From positions 124,001-188,000 of the forward strand of contig JAYRKL010000007.1 of assembly GCA_041905795.1 (NCBI GenBank): a stretch of 64,000 nucleotides of DNA, written 5' to 3'. This document shows positions 7,808-16,933 of the stretch, piece after piece. A model generated the notes under the pieces. That model made no database searches. It was not told the origin of the DNA and saw nothing but the letters and a program-made list of their open reading frames with translations. This DNA is from SHVO01 sp041905795. Its GTDB lineage: Bacteria; Pseudomonadota; Alphaproteobacteria; Rhodospirillales; Rhodospirillaceae. How positions within the stretch are numbered: position 1 is the first letter of the stretch; every line of letters begins with the position of its first letter. Made by a program: the position numbers and the translations under genes.

Positions 7808-8829
7808 CGCCGCGAACTCCGCGCCACATTGGCGAGCTGGATCAGGGCCCGCTCGATCACCGCGTCGGCCGGCATATCGGTGCTCTTGGCGGTCATCTCG
7901 GCGTCGTTGAGCAAGTCCAATGCGCGCGCCAGCAGCGGTTCGGTCCATTTGTTGACCTGGCCCACAAACCGCGTCTTGAACTTGAAGAACACCGGCGGGC
8001 GCAGGCTCATGAGCGCACCTTCCAGAGTCTTGCCCTCGGCCATGCGGCCGCGGGTTTCATGCAGGCGCAGCACATGGCGCGCCGCGGCGGTGAGGATGCT
8101 GATCGACGATGTGCCCTCGCTGGTGAGCCGCGCATAGACCCGCTGCACGGTGGCCTGGTCGCCGTCGCCGACAGCGTAGATCAAGTCGTCGAGGCCCATG
8201 GCGGCGGTGTCGCCGATACAGGCCAGCACGTCATCCTCGGTGACGGTCTTGGCGTCACCCATGTAGATCGCCAGCTTTTCCAGTTCGCGGCGGCTGAGTT
8301 CGCGGTCGCCGCCCAACCGGTCCGTGAGCCAGGACAACGCGTCGGGGGCGATGGTCAGCCCGGCGGCCCTCAGGCTTTCGCGGATGACCGCTTCCAGGGT
8401 CTGTTCGGTGTCGGCGTAACAGGGCAGCGCCGCCGCGCGTTCGGCTTTCTCGAAGGCCAGGCGCAGTTTGGAGCGCGGGCTCAAATCATCGGCGGTGATC
8501 AGCACCAGCGCTTCACCCACCGGCTCTTCGGCGAAAGCGGCGATGGCCTCGGCCACGGTATCGGTGGCGCCGCGGATGCGCACCACCCGCCGCCCGCCGG
8601 TGAAGGCGAGCGCCGCGGCTTCATCGCCGAGACGCGCGGGATCGTCACGCAAGGCTTCGGGCGCGATGTCGCTGATGCGGAACGGATCGTCGAGACCGCC
8701 GGCCACGGCTTTGGTCAGCGCGTTGAGCCGCTCGCGCACCAGGCCGGCGTCGGGGCCGTAGATCAGGATCGCGGCCAGGGCCGGGTCGGGCTTGGCGATG
8801 AACGCCTCGGCGCGTCCCGTAATCTTCAT
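7804..8829 (-). CDS. holA: DNA polymerase III delta subunit
   Basis: 341 residues. Delta subunit of the clamp loader, which opens the beta sliding clamp. The N-terminal RecA-like fold starts with AILIYGPDAGLVRERLNAL without a functional P-loop, as expected for delta. The middle part ELEKLAIYMGD and the C-terminal collar domain (ALMSLRPPVFFKFKTRF) match the family. The start ATG 8829 directly abuts the lptE stop codon. Gene order leuS-lptE-holA is the standard alphaproteobacterial arrangement. Confidence 0.93.
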   Translation of the reverse strand: MKITGRAEAFIAKPDPALAAILIYGPDAGLVRERLNALTKAVAGGLDDPFRISDIAPEALRDDPARLGDEAAALAFTGGRRVVRIRGATDTVAEAIAAFAEEPVGEALVLITADDLSPRSKLRLAFEKAERAAALPCYADTEQTLEAVIRESLRAAGLTIAPDALSWLTDRLGGDRELSRRELEKLAIYMGDAKTVTEDDVLACIGDTAAMGLDDLIYAVGDGDQATVQRVYARLTSEGTSSISILTAAARHVLRLHETRGRMAEGKTLEGALMSLRPPVFFKFKTRFVGQVNKWTEPLLARALDLLNDAEMTAKSTDMPADAVIERALIQLANVARSSRR

Positions 8830-9366
8830 TTAGTGCGCGCCGGCCTGAGTCTTGGCGCGTTTGACGAAATACACCGCGAGGCGGGTCTTGATGGCCTGAC
8901 CGGCTTCGCGGATGGCGCGTTCCTCGGCATCCGCTTGGGCGGTGACGGTGGCGTATTGGTCATCGAGGATGTTGTAGCTGACGGTGCTCTGCACCCGGTC
9001 GCCATAGACCCGCTGGCCGCCTTCGTTGAGGTAGAAACTCGCCGACAGGATGAAGTTGGCGCGCGACGCGGTGGCGTCCTTGCGCACGCCCAGTTCCTCG
9101 ACCCGGGTGGTGAGGGCGACGTCGAGGTCGTATTGCGCCGCGCCTTCCTGGCCGCGCGGCTGCAACTGTTCGCGCAGCACCTGGCGCAGGCGCATGCCCT
9201 GGCGGTCGGGCAGCTGGCGGATGGACACATGCGCGAGTTCCGCCACCACGCCCGGTCCGCCGGCCACGCCGTTCTCGCCGTACAGCGGCGTGAAGCCGCA
9301 GCCCGCCAAAGAAAGGCCGAGAGCGGTGCCGGCGATCAGGGCGGCGAAGGCGGTGTTGCGTTTCAT
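8830..9366 (-). CDS. lptE: LPS assembly lipoprotein LptE
   Basis: 178 residues. An outer-membrane lipoprotein that plugs the LptD barrel and helps insert lipopolysaccharide. The signal peptide MKRNTAFAALIAGTALGLSLAGC ends in the lipobox LAGC with Cys 23, followed by GFTPLYG, the peptide typical of LptE. The remainder is a mixed alpha/beta domain with QLPDRQGMRLRQVLRE. The ATG overlaps the leuS stop by 4 nt and its own stop abuts holA. Confidence 0.92.
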   Translation of the reverse strand: MKRNTAFAALIAGTALGLSLAGCGFTPLYGENGVAGGPGVVAELAHVSIRQLPDRQGMRLRQVLREQLQPRGQEGAAQYDLDVALTTRVEELGVRKDATASRANFILSASFYLNEGGQRVYGDRVQSTVSYNILDDQYATVTAQADAEERAIREAGQAIKTRLAVYFVKRAKTQAGAH

Positions 9367-11972
9367 GCAGCCACGATATTGACGATCTTCTCGGGCACGA
9401 CAATGACTTTGCGCGGCGGCTTGCCGTCCAGCAGCTTCTGCACCGCCGGCAGCGCCAGGGCCGCGGTTTCACAAGAGGCTTTGTCCGCGCCCTTGGCCAC
9501 GGAGATGGTCCCGCGCAGCTTGCCGTTCACCTGCACCGCCAGGGTGACCACGTCGTCCTCCAACAGGGCGGGGTTGAATTCCGGCCAGGGGTTGGCGACC
9601 AATAATGTCGTGTAGCCCAGCAACTGCCAGACTTCTTCGGCGATATGCGGCGTGATGGGCGCCACCAGCCGCGTCACCACTTCGACGCCGTAACGATACA
9701 CCGCGTCGCCGCCGGCGGCCTTGCGGTCGAGGTCGGCCAGGGCATTGGTCAGTTCGCGGATACGCGCCACCGCCGAGTTGAAACGGAACTTCTCCAGGTC
9801 GTCACCCACCGCGGCAATGGTGCGGTGGATCTGGCGATTCACCGCCGCCGGGCCCGGATCAAGCGTGGCCGGGACGGGACCGGTCTGGATCTGGCTCGCG
9901 GCCGTGGCCAGGCGCCACAGACGGTTCAGGTAGCGCCAGGCGCCTTCGATACCGGCGTCGGTCCATTCCAGGTCGCGTTCCGGCGGAGAGTCGGACAGCA
10001 TGAACAGCCGCGCGGCGTCGGCGCCATAGGTCTCGATGATGGCCTGCGGATCGACGACGTTCTTCTTGGACTTGGACATTTTTTCAGAACGTCCAACCGT
10101 CACCGGCGCGCCGTCGGAGACACGCACCGTCGCGCCGGCCTCTTTGCGCACATCGCCCGGTTCCACCCAGGCGCCATCGGCGGCGCGGTAGGTCTCGTGG
10201 CACACCATGCCCTGGGTGAACATGCCGTCGAAGGGTTCGCGCAGATCGAAATAGCCGCAGTCGGACAGCGCGCGGGTGAAGAAGCGTGAATACAGCAGGT
10301 GCAGCACGGCGTGTTCGACGCCGCCGATATACTGGTCCACCGGCAGCCAGGCTTCGGCCTGTGCGCGGTCGAAGGCCTTGTCGGCCAGCCTCGGGCTGCA
10401 ATAACGCGCGAAGTACCAGGACGATTCAAAGAAGGTATCGAAGGTATCGGTCTCGCGCTGCGCCGGGCCGGCGCAGGTCGGGCACTTGGTGTGCTTCCAG
10501 GTGGGATGGCGCGCCAGCGGATTGCCGGGGACGTCGAAGGTCACGTCTTCCGGCAAAGTCACCGGCAGGTCCTTGTCCGGCACCGGCACCGGGCCGCATT
10601 TCTCGCAGTGGATGATGGGGATCGGGCAGCCCCAGTAACGCTGGCGCGACACACCCCAGTCGCGCAGGCGGTATTGCACCGTGCCCTTGCCGCGGCCTTC
10701 GGCTTCCAGTTTTTGGATCGCCGCGCGCTTGGCCGGGTCCACCTTGAGACCGTTGAGGAAGCCGGAGTTCACGATCACGCCGTCGCCGGTATAGGCCTCG
10801 TTGCCGGCTTCCAGATTCTTCGTGAACGCCGCCGCGTCCTCACCTTGCCCTTTATCTTCTGGCGCGACCACGCATTTCACCGTCAGGCCGTATTTGCGCG
10901 CGAACTCCATGTCGCGTTCGTCATGGCCGGGGCAGCCGAAGATGGCGCCGGTGCCGTAAGCCATCAGCACGAAGTTGGCCACATACACCGGAACCGTCGC
11001 GCCCGCGATGAACGGATGCTCGGCCTTGAGGCCGGTGTCGAAGCCCAGTTTCTCGGCGGTCTCGATGGCGGCGGTCGAGGTGCCGACCTTGGCGCAATCG
11101 GCGATGAAGTCGGCGAGCGCGGCGTTGTGCTCGGCCAGTTTCACGGCCAGCGGATGCTGCGCGGCGATGGCGCAGAACGAGGCGCCGAACAAGGTGTCGG
11201 GCCGGGTGGTGAACACCTCGATGGACTGGCCGGTCGATTTGCCCGTGGACTCTTGGAGGGGCCACAGCACGCGCGCGCCTTCGGACTTTCCAATCCAATT
11301 GTGCTGCATAACGCGGACTTTTTCCGGCCAGCGGTCCAGGGTCTCGATGGCCGTCAGCAGTTCCTCGGCGTAATGGGTGATCTTCAGGAACCATTGGCTC
11401 AGCTCGCGCTGTTCCACCGGTGCCCCGGAGCGCCAGCCCTTGCCGTCCACCACCTGTTCGTTGGCGAGCACCGTGTGCTCCACCGGATCCCAGTTCACCC
11501 ACGACTTCTTGCGGTAGGCCAGGCCCGCTTTCAGGAAATCGGTGAACATCTTCTGTTCGTGTTTGTAGTATTCGGGCTCGCAGGTGGAGATCTCGCGCTT
11601 CCAGTCGTGCGAGAAGCCCAAGGGCGCCAGCTGGCCCTTCATCACGCCGATGTTCTGACGGGTCCATTTGCCCGGATGCACGCCGCGCTCCAGCGCCGCG
11701 TTCTCCGCCGGCAAACCAAAGGCGTCCCAGCCCATGGGGTAGAGCACGTTGAAACCCTTGGCGCGTTTGTAGCGCGCGACCACATCGCCCAGGGTGTAGT
11801 TGCGCACATGACCCATGTGGATGCGCCCCGACGGATAAGGGAACATCTCGAGCACGTAGTACTTGGGCTTGGTGGAAGACTCTTCCGCGGCGAAGACATT
11901 GCCCGCGGTCCAGGTCCGCTGCCACTTGGGCTCGGACTCGGCGAAATTATAACGCTCTTCAGGTGACGACAT
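9363..11972 (-). CDS. leuS: Leucyl-tRNA synthetase
   Basis: 869 residues, the normal bacterial length. A class I synthetase charging tRNA-Leu. The HIGH signature appears as HMGH at residues 52-55 in PYPSGRIHMGHVRNYTLGD, the editing domain follows in the middle (including YGTGAIFGCPGHDERD), and the KMSKS loop is EKMSKSKKNV near residue 630. The start is ATG 11972. It heads a leuS-lptE-holA operon with overlapping genes. Confidence 0.97.
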   Translation of the reverse strand: MSSPEERYNFAESEPKWQRTWTAGNVFAAEESSTKPKYYVLEMFPYPSGRIHMGHVRNYTLGDVVARYKRAKGFNVLYPMGWDAFGLPAENAALERGVHPGKWTRQNIGVMKGQLAPLGFSHDWKREISTCEPEYYKHEQKMFTDFLKAGLAYRKKSWVNWDPVEHTVLANEQVVDGKGWRSGAPVEQRELSQWFLKITHYAEELLTAIETLDRWPEKVRVMQHNWIGKSEGARVLWPLQESTGKSTGQSIEVFTTRPDTLFGASFCAIAAQHPLAVKLAEHNAALADFIADCAKVGTSTAAIETAEKLGFDTGLKAEHPFIAGATVPVYVANFVLMAYGTGAIFGCPGHDERDMEFARKYGLTVKCVVAPEDKGQGEDAAAFTKNLEAGNEAYTGDGVIVNSGFLNGLKVDPAKRAAIQKLEAEGRGKGTVQYRLRDWGVSRQRYWGCPIPIIHCEKCGPVPVPDKDLPVTLPEDVTFDVPGNPLARHPTWKHTKCPTCAGPAQRETDTFDTFFESSWYFARYCSPRLADKAFDRAQAEAWLPVDQYIGGVEHAVLHLLYSRFFTRALSDCGYFDLREPFDGMFTQGMVCHETYRAADGAWVEPGDVRKEAGATVRVSDGAPVTVGRSEKMSKSKKNVVDPQAIIETYGADAARLFMLSDSPPERDLEWTDAGIEGAWRYLNRLWRLATAASQIQTGPVPATLDPGPAAVNRQIHRTIAAVGDDLEKFRFNSAVARIRELTNALADLDRKAAGGDAVYRYGVEVVTRLVAPITPHIAEEVWQLLGYTTLLVANPWPEFNPALLEDDVVTLAVQVNGKLRGTISVAKGADKASCETAALALPAVQKLLDGKPPRKVIVVPEKIVNIVAA

Positions 11973-12060
11973 CGTTCATCTGCCTTGGTTGAGGCAGTCC
12001 ACGATGATCAGTCCGGGCATGCCTCGAATGTGAGAAGCCGCGCCGTTCAGACTTGGCGGG

Positions 12061-12591
12061 CTAGTTATTTTCCGGAACGGCCCTAAGTCGCAGGTCGCGG
12101 GCGCGGGTCAGCACCGCGTTCTCGAACTCGGTGGACACTTCGGGGCCCACGGAGGCGTCGCGCCACTGGCCGCCGGCGTCGCGCTGCTGGCGGAAGACGG
12201 TGATCTTGAGGCCATCGGCGCGCAGGACGCGCGACAGGATGTAGACATTGACCTTGAAACGTTCGTCCGGCGCTTCGGGCGGCGCGTACCAGTCGGTCAG
12301 GATCACGCCGCCAAAGGGATCGGCCGAGGCCAGCGGCATGAAAGCGATGGTGTCGAGGGACGCGCGCCACAGGAAAGCGTTGATGGCGACGCTTTCGCCG
12401 TCCTTTTTGGAGCCGAACAGGGCGTTGCCGCCGCCGCCGCCGGTGAAGGAACCGTCGCTAGGGGCGGCGTCGCGGTCGCGCCCGCCCGAGGGCGCCGCCT
12501 GGTAGCTGCGGTCGGAGCCGCAGCCCACAAGCAGGGCAGCCGTCGCGGCAAAAGCCACAATTTTCAACGATACCAAGGCCTTAGCCGACAT
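12061..12591 (-). CDS. DUF3576 lipoprotein
   Basis: 176 residues, starting MSAKALVSLKIVAFAATAALLVGC: a signal peptide with lipobox LVGC. A glycine-rich linker precedes the DUF3576 domain (VNAFLWRASLDTIAFMPLASADPFGGVILTDWY-like; here AINAFLWRASLDTIAFMP). The family is common in alphaproteobacteria next to leuS; its function is unknown but envelope location is likely. ATG 12591 is preferred because it has GGAG 9 nt upstream and gives a proper signal peptide; the longer frame to 12819 runs through an intergenic repeat. Confidence 0.88.
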   Translation of the reverse strand: MSAKALVSLKIVAFAATAALLVGCGSDRSYQAAPSGGRDRDAAPSDGSFTGGGGGNALFGSKKDGESVAINAFLWRASLDTIAFMPLASADPFGGVILTDWYAPPEAPDERFKVNVYILSRVLRADGLKITVFRQQRDAGGQWRDASVGPEVSTEFENAVLTRARDLRLRAVPENN

Positions 12592-12619
12592 CTTGATCCG
12601 CTCCACAAGGGCATCCGAA

Positions 12620-12681
12620 GCGCGTCCAGGAAAAGTGGGCACCGGTTTTCCGGCCGGACACGCGACAAAATAACAAGGCCA
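12620..12681 (-). repeat. Palindromic intergenic repeat, AAGTGG-ACCGGTT family
   Basis: An imperfect hairpin with arms GCGTCC and GGACACGC around the core GAAAAGTGGGCACCGGTTTTCC, followed by GCGACAAAATAACAAGG. The core and the trailing GCGAC.AAA are shared with the repeats at 18621, 23892, 28358 and 30013. It lies in the 230-bp gap between pstB and the DUF3576 gene; the long open frame across it is therefore not coding. Confidence 0.6.
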
Positions 12682-12821
12682 AGCAGGGTTCGGGAGGGTC
12701 TCCCGGCCCGCACGGCGAGGGCGTTTATAACCAACTGAGAGGGTCTTCGGAAGACCCGGCGCGCGCGGCTCAACCCCTTTTAAGATAAGGCTTTCGGCGC
12801 AGGAAACCGTGTACGCCAACG

Positions 12822-13676
12822 TCAGCCGAACCGGCCCGTCACATAGGCCTCGGTGCGCGGGTCCGCGGGCTTGGTGAAGATGTCCTCGGTGCGGCTGAAT
12901 TCCACCAGTTCGCCCATCAGCAGGAAGGCGGTGAAGTCCGAGACGCGGGCCGCCTGCTGCATGTTATGGGTGACGATGGCGATGGTGTACTGGGACTGGA
13001 GGCTGTCGATCAGCTCCTCGATCTTGGCGGTCGAGATGGGATCCAGGGCCGAAGCCGGTTCGTCGAGCAGCAGCACCGAGGGGCGTACGGCGATGGCGCG
13101 GGCGATGCACAGGCGCTGCTGCTGGCCGCCGGAGAGCGACAGGCCGCTCTGGTTCAGCTTTTCCTTCACTTCGTTCCAGAGGGCGGCGCCCTTCAAGGCT
13201 TCTTCCACCCGGCCTTCGATCTCGCTCTGGGACAGGCGCTCGTAGAGGCGCATGCCGAAGGCGACGTTGTCGAAGATCGACATCGGGAACGGCGTCGGGC
13301 GCTGGAACACCATGCCGATGCGCGCGCGCAAGAGGTTGATGTCCTGTTTCGGGGACAGGATGTCCTGGCCGTCCAGGAGCACGGCGCCTTCGGCGCGTTG
13401 GCCCGGGTACAGGTCGTACATGCGGTTGAGCACGCGCAAGAGCGTGGATTTGCCGCAACCCGACGGCCCGATGAAGGCGGTGACGCGCCGGTCGTAGATG
13501 GAGAGCGAGATGTCCTTCAGGGTCTTGTGGCTGCCGTAATAGAACGCGAGGTTCTTGATCGAGATCTTCTCGGTCAGGCTGGCGGGATCCATGGCGCGCG
13601 GGCTGGCTAGCGATATGCCGCGGAACTGGGTCGTGACGCCGGGGGCTTCCGAAGGACGATCCATGCTCATGCTCAC
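12822..13676 (-). CDS. pstB: Phosphate ABC transporter ATP-binding protein PstB
   Basis: 284 residues, about 25 longer than most PstB because of an N-terminal extension before IKNLAFYYGSHKTLKDI. It energises high-affinity phosphate uptake. Walker A is GPSGCGKST, the Q-loop is MVFQRPTPFPMSIFDNVAFG, the signature is LSGGQQQRLCIARA, and Walker B is VLLLDEPASALDP. The ATG overlaps the pstA stop by 4 nt. An internal start near the core is possible. No phoU or phoB follows; the next gene is the DUF3576 lipoprotein. Confidence 0.95.
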   Translation of the reverse strand: MSMSMDRPSEAPGVTTQFRGISLASPRAMDPASLTEKISIKNLAFYYGSHKTLKDISLSIYDRRVTAFIGPSGCGKSTLLRVLNRMYDLYPGQRAEGAVLLDGQDILSPKQDINLLRARIGMVFQRPTPFPMSIFDNVAFGMRLYERLSQSEIEGRVEEALKGAALWNEVKEKLNQSGLSLSGGQQQRLCIARAIAVRPSVLLLDEPASALDPISTAKIEELIDSLQSQYTIAIVTHNMQQAARVSDFTAFLLMGELVEFSRTEDIFTKPADPRTEAYVTGRFG

Positions 13677-14515
13677 TGCCGTGCCGATGACCGCGACGTC
13701 AAGAGACGGGCGGCGATGTTGAGGACAAGAATTGTAGCCGTGATGATCAATGCGCCGCCCCAGGCCAGCCTGCGCCAGTCCTCGTAGGGGCTTAAGGCGA
13801 ACTGGAAGATCACCACCGGCAGGTTGGCCATGGGCGCGTTCATGTCGGCGCTCCAGAACTGGTTATTGAGCGCGGTGAACAGCAAGGGTGCGGTCTCGCC
13901 GCTGACGCGGGCGATGGAGAGCAGGATGCCGGTGACGATGCCCGACCGCGCCGCGCGGTAGACCACATGGCTCACCACCTGCCATTTCGGCGCGCCGAGG
14001 CCGGCGGCGGCTTCGCGAAGTGAGTCCGGCACCAGGTTCAGCATGTCCTCGGTGGTGCGCAGCACCACCGGGATGACGATCAGCGACAGGGCCACGGTGC
14101 CGGCCCAGGCCGAGAAATGGCCCATCGGCACCACCATCAGCTCATAGACGAACAGGCCGATGATGATGGACGGCGCCGACAGCAGGACGTCGTTGATAAA
14201 GCGGATCAGCGAGGCGAGAGGATTGCTCTTGCCGTATTCGGCGAGATAGGTGCCGGCGAGAATGCCGACCGGCGTGCCGAAGGCGATACCCAACAGGCTC
14301 ATGACAAGACTGCCGTACATGGCATTGAGCAGGCCTCCCGCATTCCCCGGCGGCGGCGTGCTCTCGGTGAAAAGTTCGAGCGACAGCGAACTCACGCCGT
14401 TGACCACCAAGGTTCCGAGGATCGCCAGCAGCCAGAACAGGCCGATGAGCGCCGCGCCGCTGGATGCGGCCAGCGCCAGGCGGTTCTTCATCTTGCGGCG
14501 TTCGTACAAGGTCAT
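13673..14515 (-). CDS. pstA: Phosphate ABC transporter permease PstA
   Basis: 280 residues with about six membrane segments, the first at residues 12-38 (LALAASSGAALIGLFWLLAI). The permease loop with EAAAGLGAPKWQVVSHVV is the EAA motif that contacts PstB. It pairs with PstC to form the phosphate channel. ATG 14515 overlaps the pstC stop by 4 nt, and its stop overlaps pstB by 4 nt, so stoichiometry is probably maintained by translational coupling. Confidence 0.94.
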   Translation of the reverse strand: MTLYERRKMKNRLALAASSGAALIGLFWLLAILGTLVVNGVSSLSLELFTESTPPPGNAGGLLNAMYGSLVMSLLGIAFGTPVGILAGTYLAEYGKSNPLASLIRFINDVLLSAPSIIIGLFVYELMVVPMGHFSAWAGTVALSLIVIPVVLRTTEDMLNLVPDSLREAAAGLGAPKWQVVSHVVYRAARSGIVTGILLSIARVSGETAPLLFTALNNQFWSADMNAPMANLPVVIFQFALSPYEDWRRLAWGGALIITATILVLNIAARLLTSRSSARQ

Positions 14516-15510
14516 GTGCGTTTGCCCGCGTTGCGCTGCATGCGGATCAGCATGAGCTTGGCGAAGGCCAGCACGGTGAAGGTGATCACGAACAGCAGGA
14601 GGCCGAGCGCCACCAGGGAGCTGGTGTAGATGTCTCCGACGGCTTCGGTGAATTCATTGGCGATGGAGGCCGAGATCGTGGTGCCGGGGGCCAGGATCGA
14701 GGGGCTGATGCGGTGGGCGTTGCCGATCACGAACGTGACCGCCATGGTTTCGCCCAGCGCGCGGCCCAGGCCCAGCATGATGCCGCCGACCAGGCCGACG
14801 CGGGTGTAGGGGATGACGATCTGCCACACCACTTCCCAGGTGGTGGCGCCCAGGCCGTAAGCGGATTCTTTCAGCAGCGCCGGCACGGTCTCAAAGACAT
14901 CGCGGGTGACCGAGGTGATGAACGGCAGCACCATGATGCCGAGGATCAGCCCGGCGGTGAAAATGCCGATGCCGTAGGGCGGACCGCCGAAGAAATCCTT
15001 GAGGACCGGCACGTCGGCGAACAGGGCGATGATCCGCGGCTGGATGTTTCTTTGCAGGAACGGCGCCAGCACGAACAGGCCCCAGATGCCGTAGATGATG
15101 CTGGGGATACCGGCCAGAAGCTCGATGGCGATGCCGATGGGGCGCTTCAGCCACTCCGGCGCCAGTTCGGTGAGGAAGATGGCGATGCCGAAGCTCACCG
15201 GGATGCCGACGATCATGGCGATCGCCGACGTCATCAGCGTGCCGTAAATGGCGGCGCGCGCGCCGAAGATTTCGCGGACCGGATTCCAGCGTTCGGTGGT
15301 GAGGAAGTCGAAGCCGAATTTCCGGAGCGCCGGCAGCGCGCCGTCCACCAGCGACACGATCACGCCGCCCAGGATCAGCAGCACCAGCAGCGCGAAGCTC
15401 AAGGTCACATAGCGGAACGCGTTGTCCAGCCGGCGCTGTTTCTGGATGCGCGCGCCGATCTCGGGATGGATCCCGGAATGAAGCGCCATGGTTTCGGTGG
15501 GCTGGGTCAT
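14512..15510 (-). CDS. pstC: Phosphate ABC transporter permease PstC
   Basis: 332 residues. The other membrane subunit of the phosphate transporter. After a cytoplasmic leader of about 35 residues come six membrane segments (first: YVTLSFALLVLLILGGVIV). The EAA-type loop is KESAYGLGATTWEVVWQIV, and the GIPSIIYGIWGLFVLAPFL block is typical of PstC. It lies 80 nt downstream of pstS with a strong hairpin in the gap and overlaps pstA by 4 nt. Confidence 0.94.
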   Translation of the reverse strand: MTQPTETMALHSGIHPEIGARIQKQRRLDNAFRYVTLSFALLVLLILGGVIVSLVDGALPALRKFGFDFLTTERWNPVREIFGARAAIYGTLMTSAIAMIVGIPVSFGIAIFLTELAPEWLKRPIGIAIELLAGIPSIIYGIWGLFVLAPFLQRNIQPRIIALFADVPVLKDFFGGPPYGIGIFTAGLILGIMVLPFITSVTRDVFETVPALLKESAYGLGATTWEVVWQIVIPYTRVGLVGGIMLGLGRALGETMAVTFVIGNAHRISPSILAPGTTISASIANEFTEAVGDIYTSSLVALGLLLFVITFTVLAFAKLMLIRMQRNAGKRT

Positions 15511-15538
15511 GAACGGGTCTGGAAGCGGAACAGGAAAC

Positions 15539-15564
15539 GGGGAGAGGCGAACGCGCCTCTCCCC
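15539..15564 (-). other. Intercistronic hairpin between pstS and pstC
   Basis: A perfect 11-bp GC-rich stem (15539-15549 with 15554-15564; arm GGGGAGAGGCG) with a 4-nt loop. There is no U-run after it on the transcribed strand, so it is more likely an mRNA-processing or stabilising element than a full terminator. Such elements in transporter operons let the binding protein be made in excess of the permeases. Confidence 0.6.
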
Positions 15565-15590
15565 GGCAGGTCAGAGATGCTTATAGAGCC

Positions 15591-16664
15591 TTACTTGGCG
15601 GCTGCCCACGCGGCCTTGCCGTCGGCGCCTTTGATGTCGCCCCAGGTCTTTTCGACCATGGACACGACATTGGCGGGCATCGCTACATAGTCCAGTTCGT
15701 CGGCCATCTTACCGCCGTTCTTATAGGCCCAGGCGAAGAACTTGAGGGCGTCGCCCACGGCCGCGGCGTTCTGCGGCTGGCGATGCACCAGGATGAAGGA
15801 CGCGCCGGTGATCGGCCAGCTGTCGGCGCCGGCCTGGTCGGTCAGCACCAGATAGTAACCCTTGGCGTTGGCCCAATCGGCGCCGGAGGCCGCCGCCTGG
15901 AACGCGGAGGCCTTCGGCTCCACGGTCTTGCCGTCCTTGTTGATCAGGTTGATGGTGGTCATCTTGTTCTGCTTGGCGAAGGCGTATTCGACGTAGCCGA
16001 TGGCGCCGTCGGTCTGGGTGGTCATGCCGGCCACGCCTTCGTTGCCCTTGGCGCCGATGCCCGAGGGCCACTCCACCGAGGTGGCCGCGCCGATGTCGTC
16101 TTTGAAGGCCGGGCTCACCTGCGAGAGATAGGTGGTGAACAGGAAGTTGGTGCCCGAGCCGTCGGAGCGGTAGATCGCGGCGATGGCGGTGGACGGCAGC
16201 TTCACGTCCGGGTTCAGCTTGGCGATCCTGGGATCGTTCCACTTGCTGACCTTGCCCATGTAGATGTCGGCCAGGGTGGCGCCGTCGAGCTTCAACTCGC
16301 CGGGCTTCACGCCTTTGATATTGGCCACGGGCACCACGCCGCCCATGACCATGGGGAACTGGATGAGGCCGTTCTTGTCGAGGTCTTCGGGCTTCAGCGG
16401 CTGATCGCTGGCGCCGAAGGTGACGGTCTTGGCGGTGATCTGCTTGATGCCGCCGCCGGAACCGATGGACTGGTAGTTCAGACCGACGCCGGTTTCCTTC
16501 TTATAGGCGTCTGCCCATTTGGCGTAGATCGGATAGGGGAACGTGGCGCCCGCGCCCGAAATGTCGGCGGCCATGACGGCGCCGGCCAGGATTGAGCTGG
16601 ACAGAGTCGCGGCCGTCGCCAGGGCCAAGACGCCGTAAGCGATCTTTTTCGTGAATTGGTACAA
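15591..16664 (-). CDS. pstS: Phosphate-binding periplasmic protein PstS
   Basis: 357 residues. The periplasmic receptor that delivers phosphate to PstCAB. A signal peptide (hydrophobic core VLALATAATLSSSILAGAV, cleavage after VMA) precedes ADISGAGATFPYPIYAKW. The phosphate-contacting motifs GSGGGIKQI and SDGSGTNFLFT are present. The start is TTG 16664, preceded at 6 nt by AGGAGG; the ATG inside that spacer is in another frame. The Pho-box-like array 77 nt upstream indicates induction by PhoB under phosphate limitation. Confidence 0.95.
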   Translation of the reverse strand: MYQFTKKIAYGVLALATAATLSSSILAGAVMAADISGAGATFPYPIYAKWADAYKKETGVGLNYQSIGSGGGIKQITAKTVTFGASDQPLKPEDLDKNGLIQFPMVMGGVVPVANIKGVKPGELKLDGATLADIYMGKVSKWNDPRIAKLNPDVKLPSTAIAAIYRSDGSGTNFLFTTYLSQVSPAFKDDIGAATSVEWPSGIGAKGNEGVAGMTTQTDGAIGYVEYAFAKQNKMTTINLINKDGKTVEPKASAFQAAASGADWANAKGYYLVLTDQAGADSWPITGASFILVHRQPQNAAAVGDALKFFAWAYKNGGKMADELDYVAMPANVVSMVEKTWGDIKGADGKAAWAAAK

Positions 16665-16740
16665 GCATCACCTCCTGGTTCCTGGGACCCGGAGCTTCCG
16701 GAATCCTGACGGCGGCGATGCTAAGAACCGGCGGCGACCG

Positions 16741-16773
16741 TAGTGTTACGGATATATGATAGATATATGACGT
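16741..16773 (-). promoter_or_regulatory. Putative PhoB-binding box for pstSCAB
   Basis: Read on the minus strand, three 11-bp units follow each other: 7-mers ACGTCAT, CTATCAT and CCGTAAC, each followed by 4 bp (ATAT, ATAT, ACTA). The known PhoB box is direct 7-mers CTGTCAT/C spaced by 4 bp; the units match at 5, 6 and about 5 of 7 positions. The array ends 77 nt before the pstS start, a suitable place for an activator replacing the -35 element. Confidence 0.7.
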
Positions 16774-16933
16774 TCTTTGCCGCAGGCCGGCGGCGCAGGT
16801 CAGACAACAACTCTGGGTTTTGTGTCCCCAAAGCTTCATAAACCCTACATATTTCAGACTGGGGCCTAACTCCAAGCACTCCCACAGTTTTCTGCAAATC
16901 ACGACACCAAAACACCCGGCACCGGCGGTTCCG

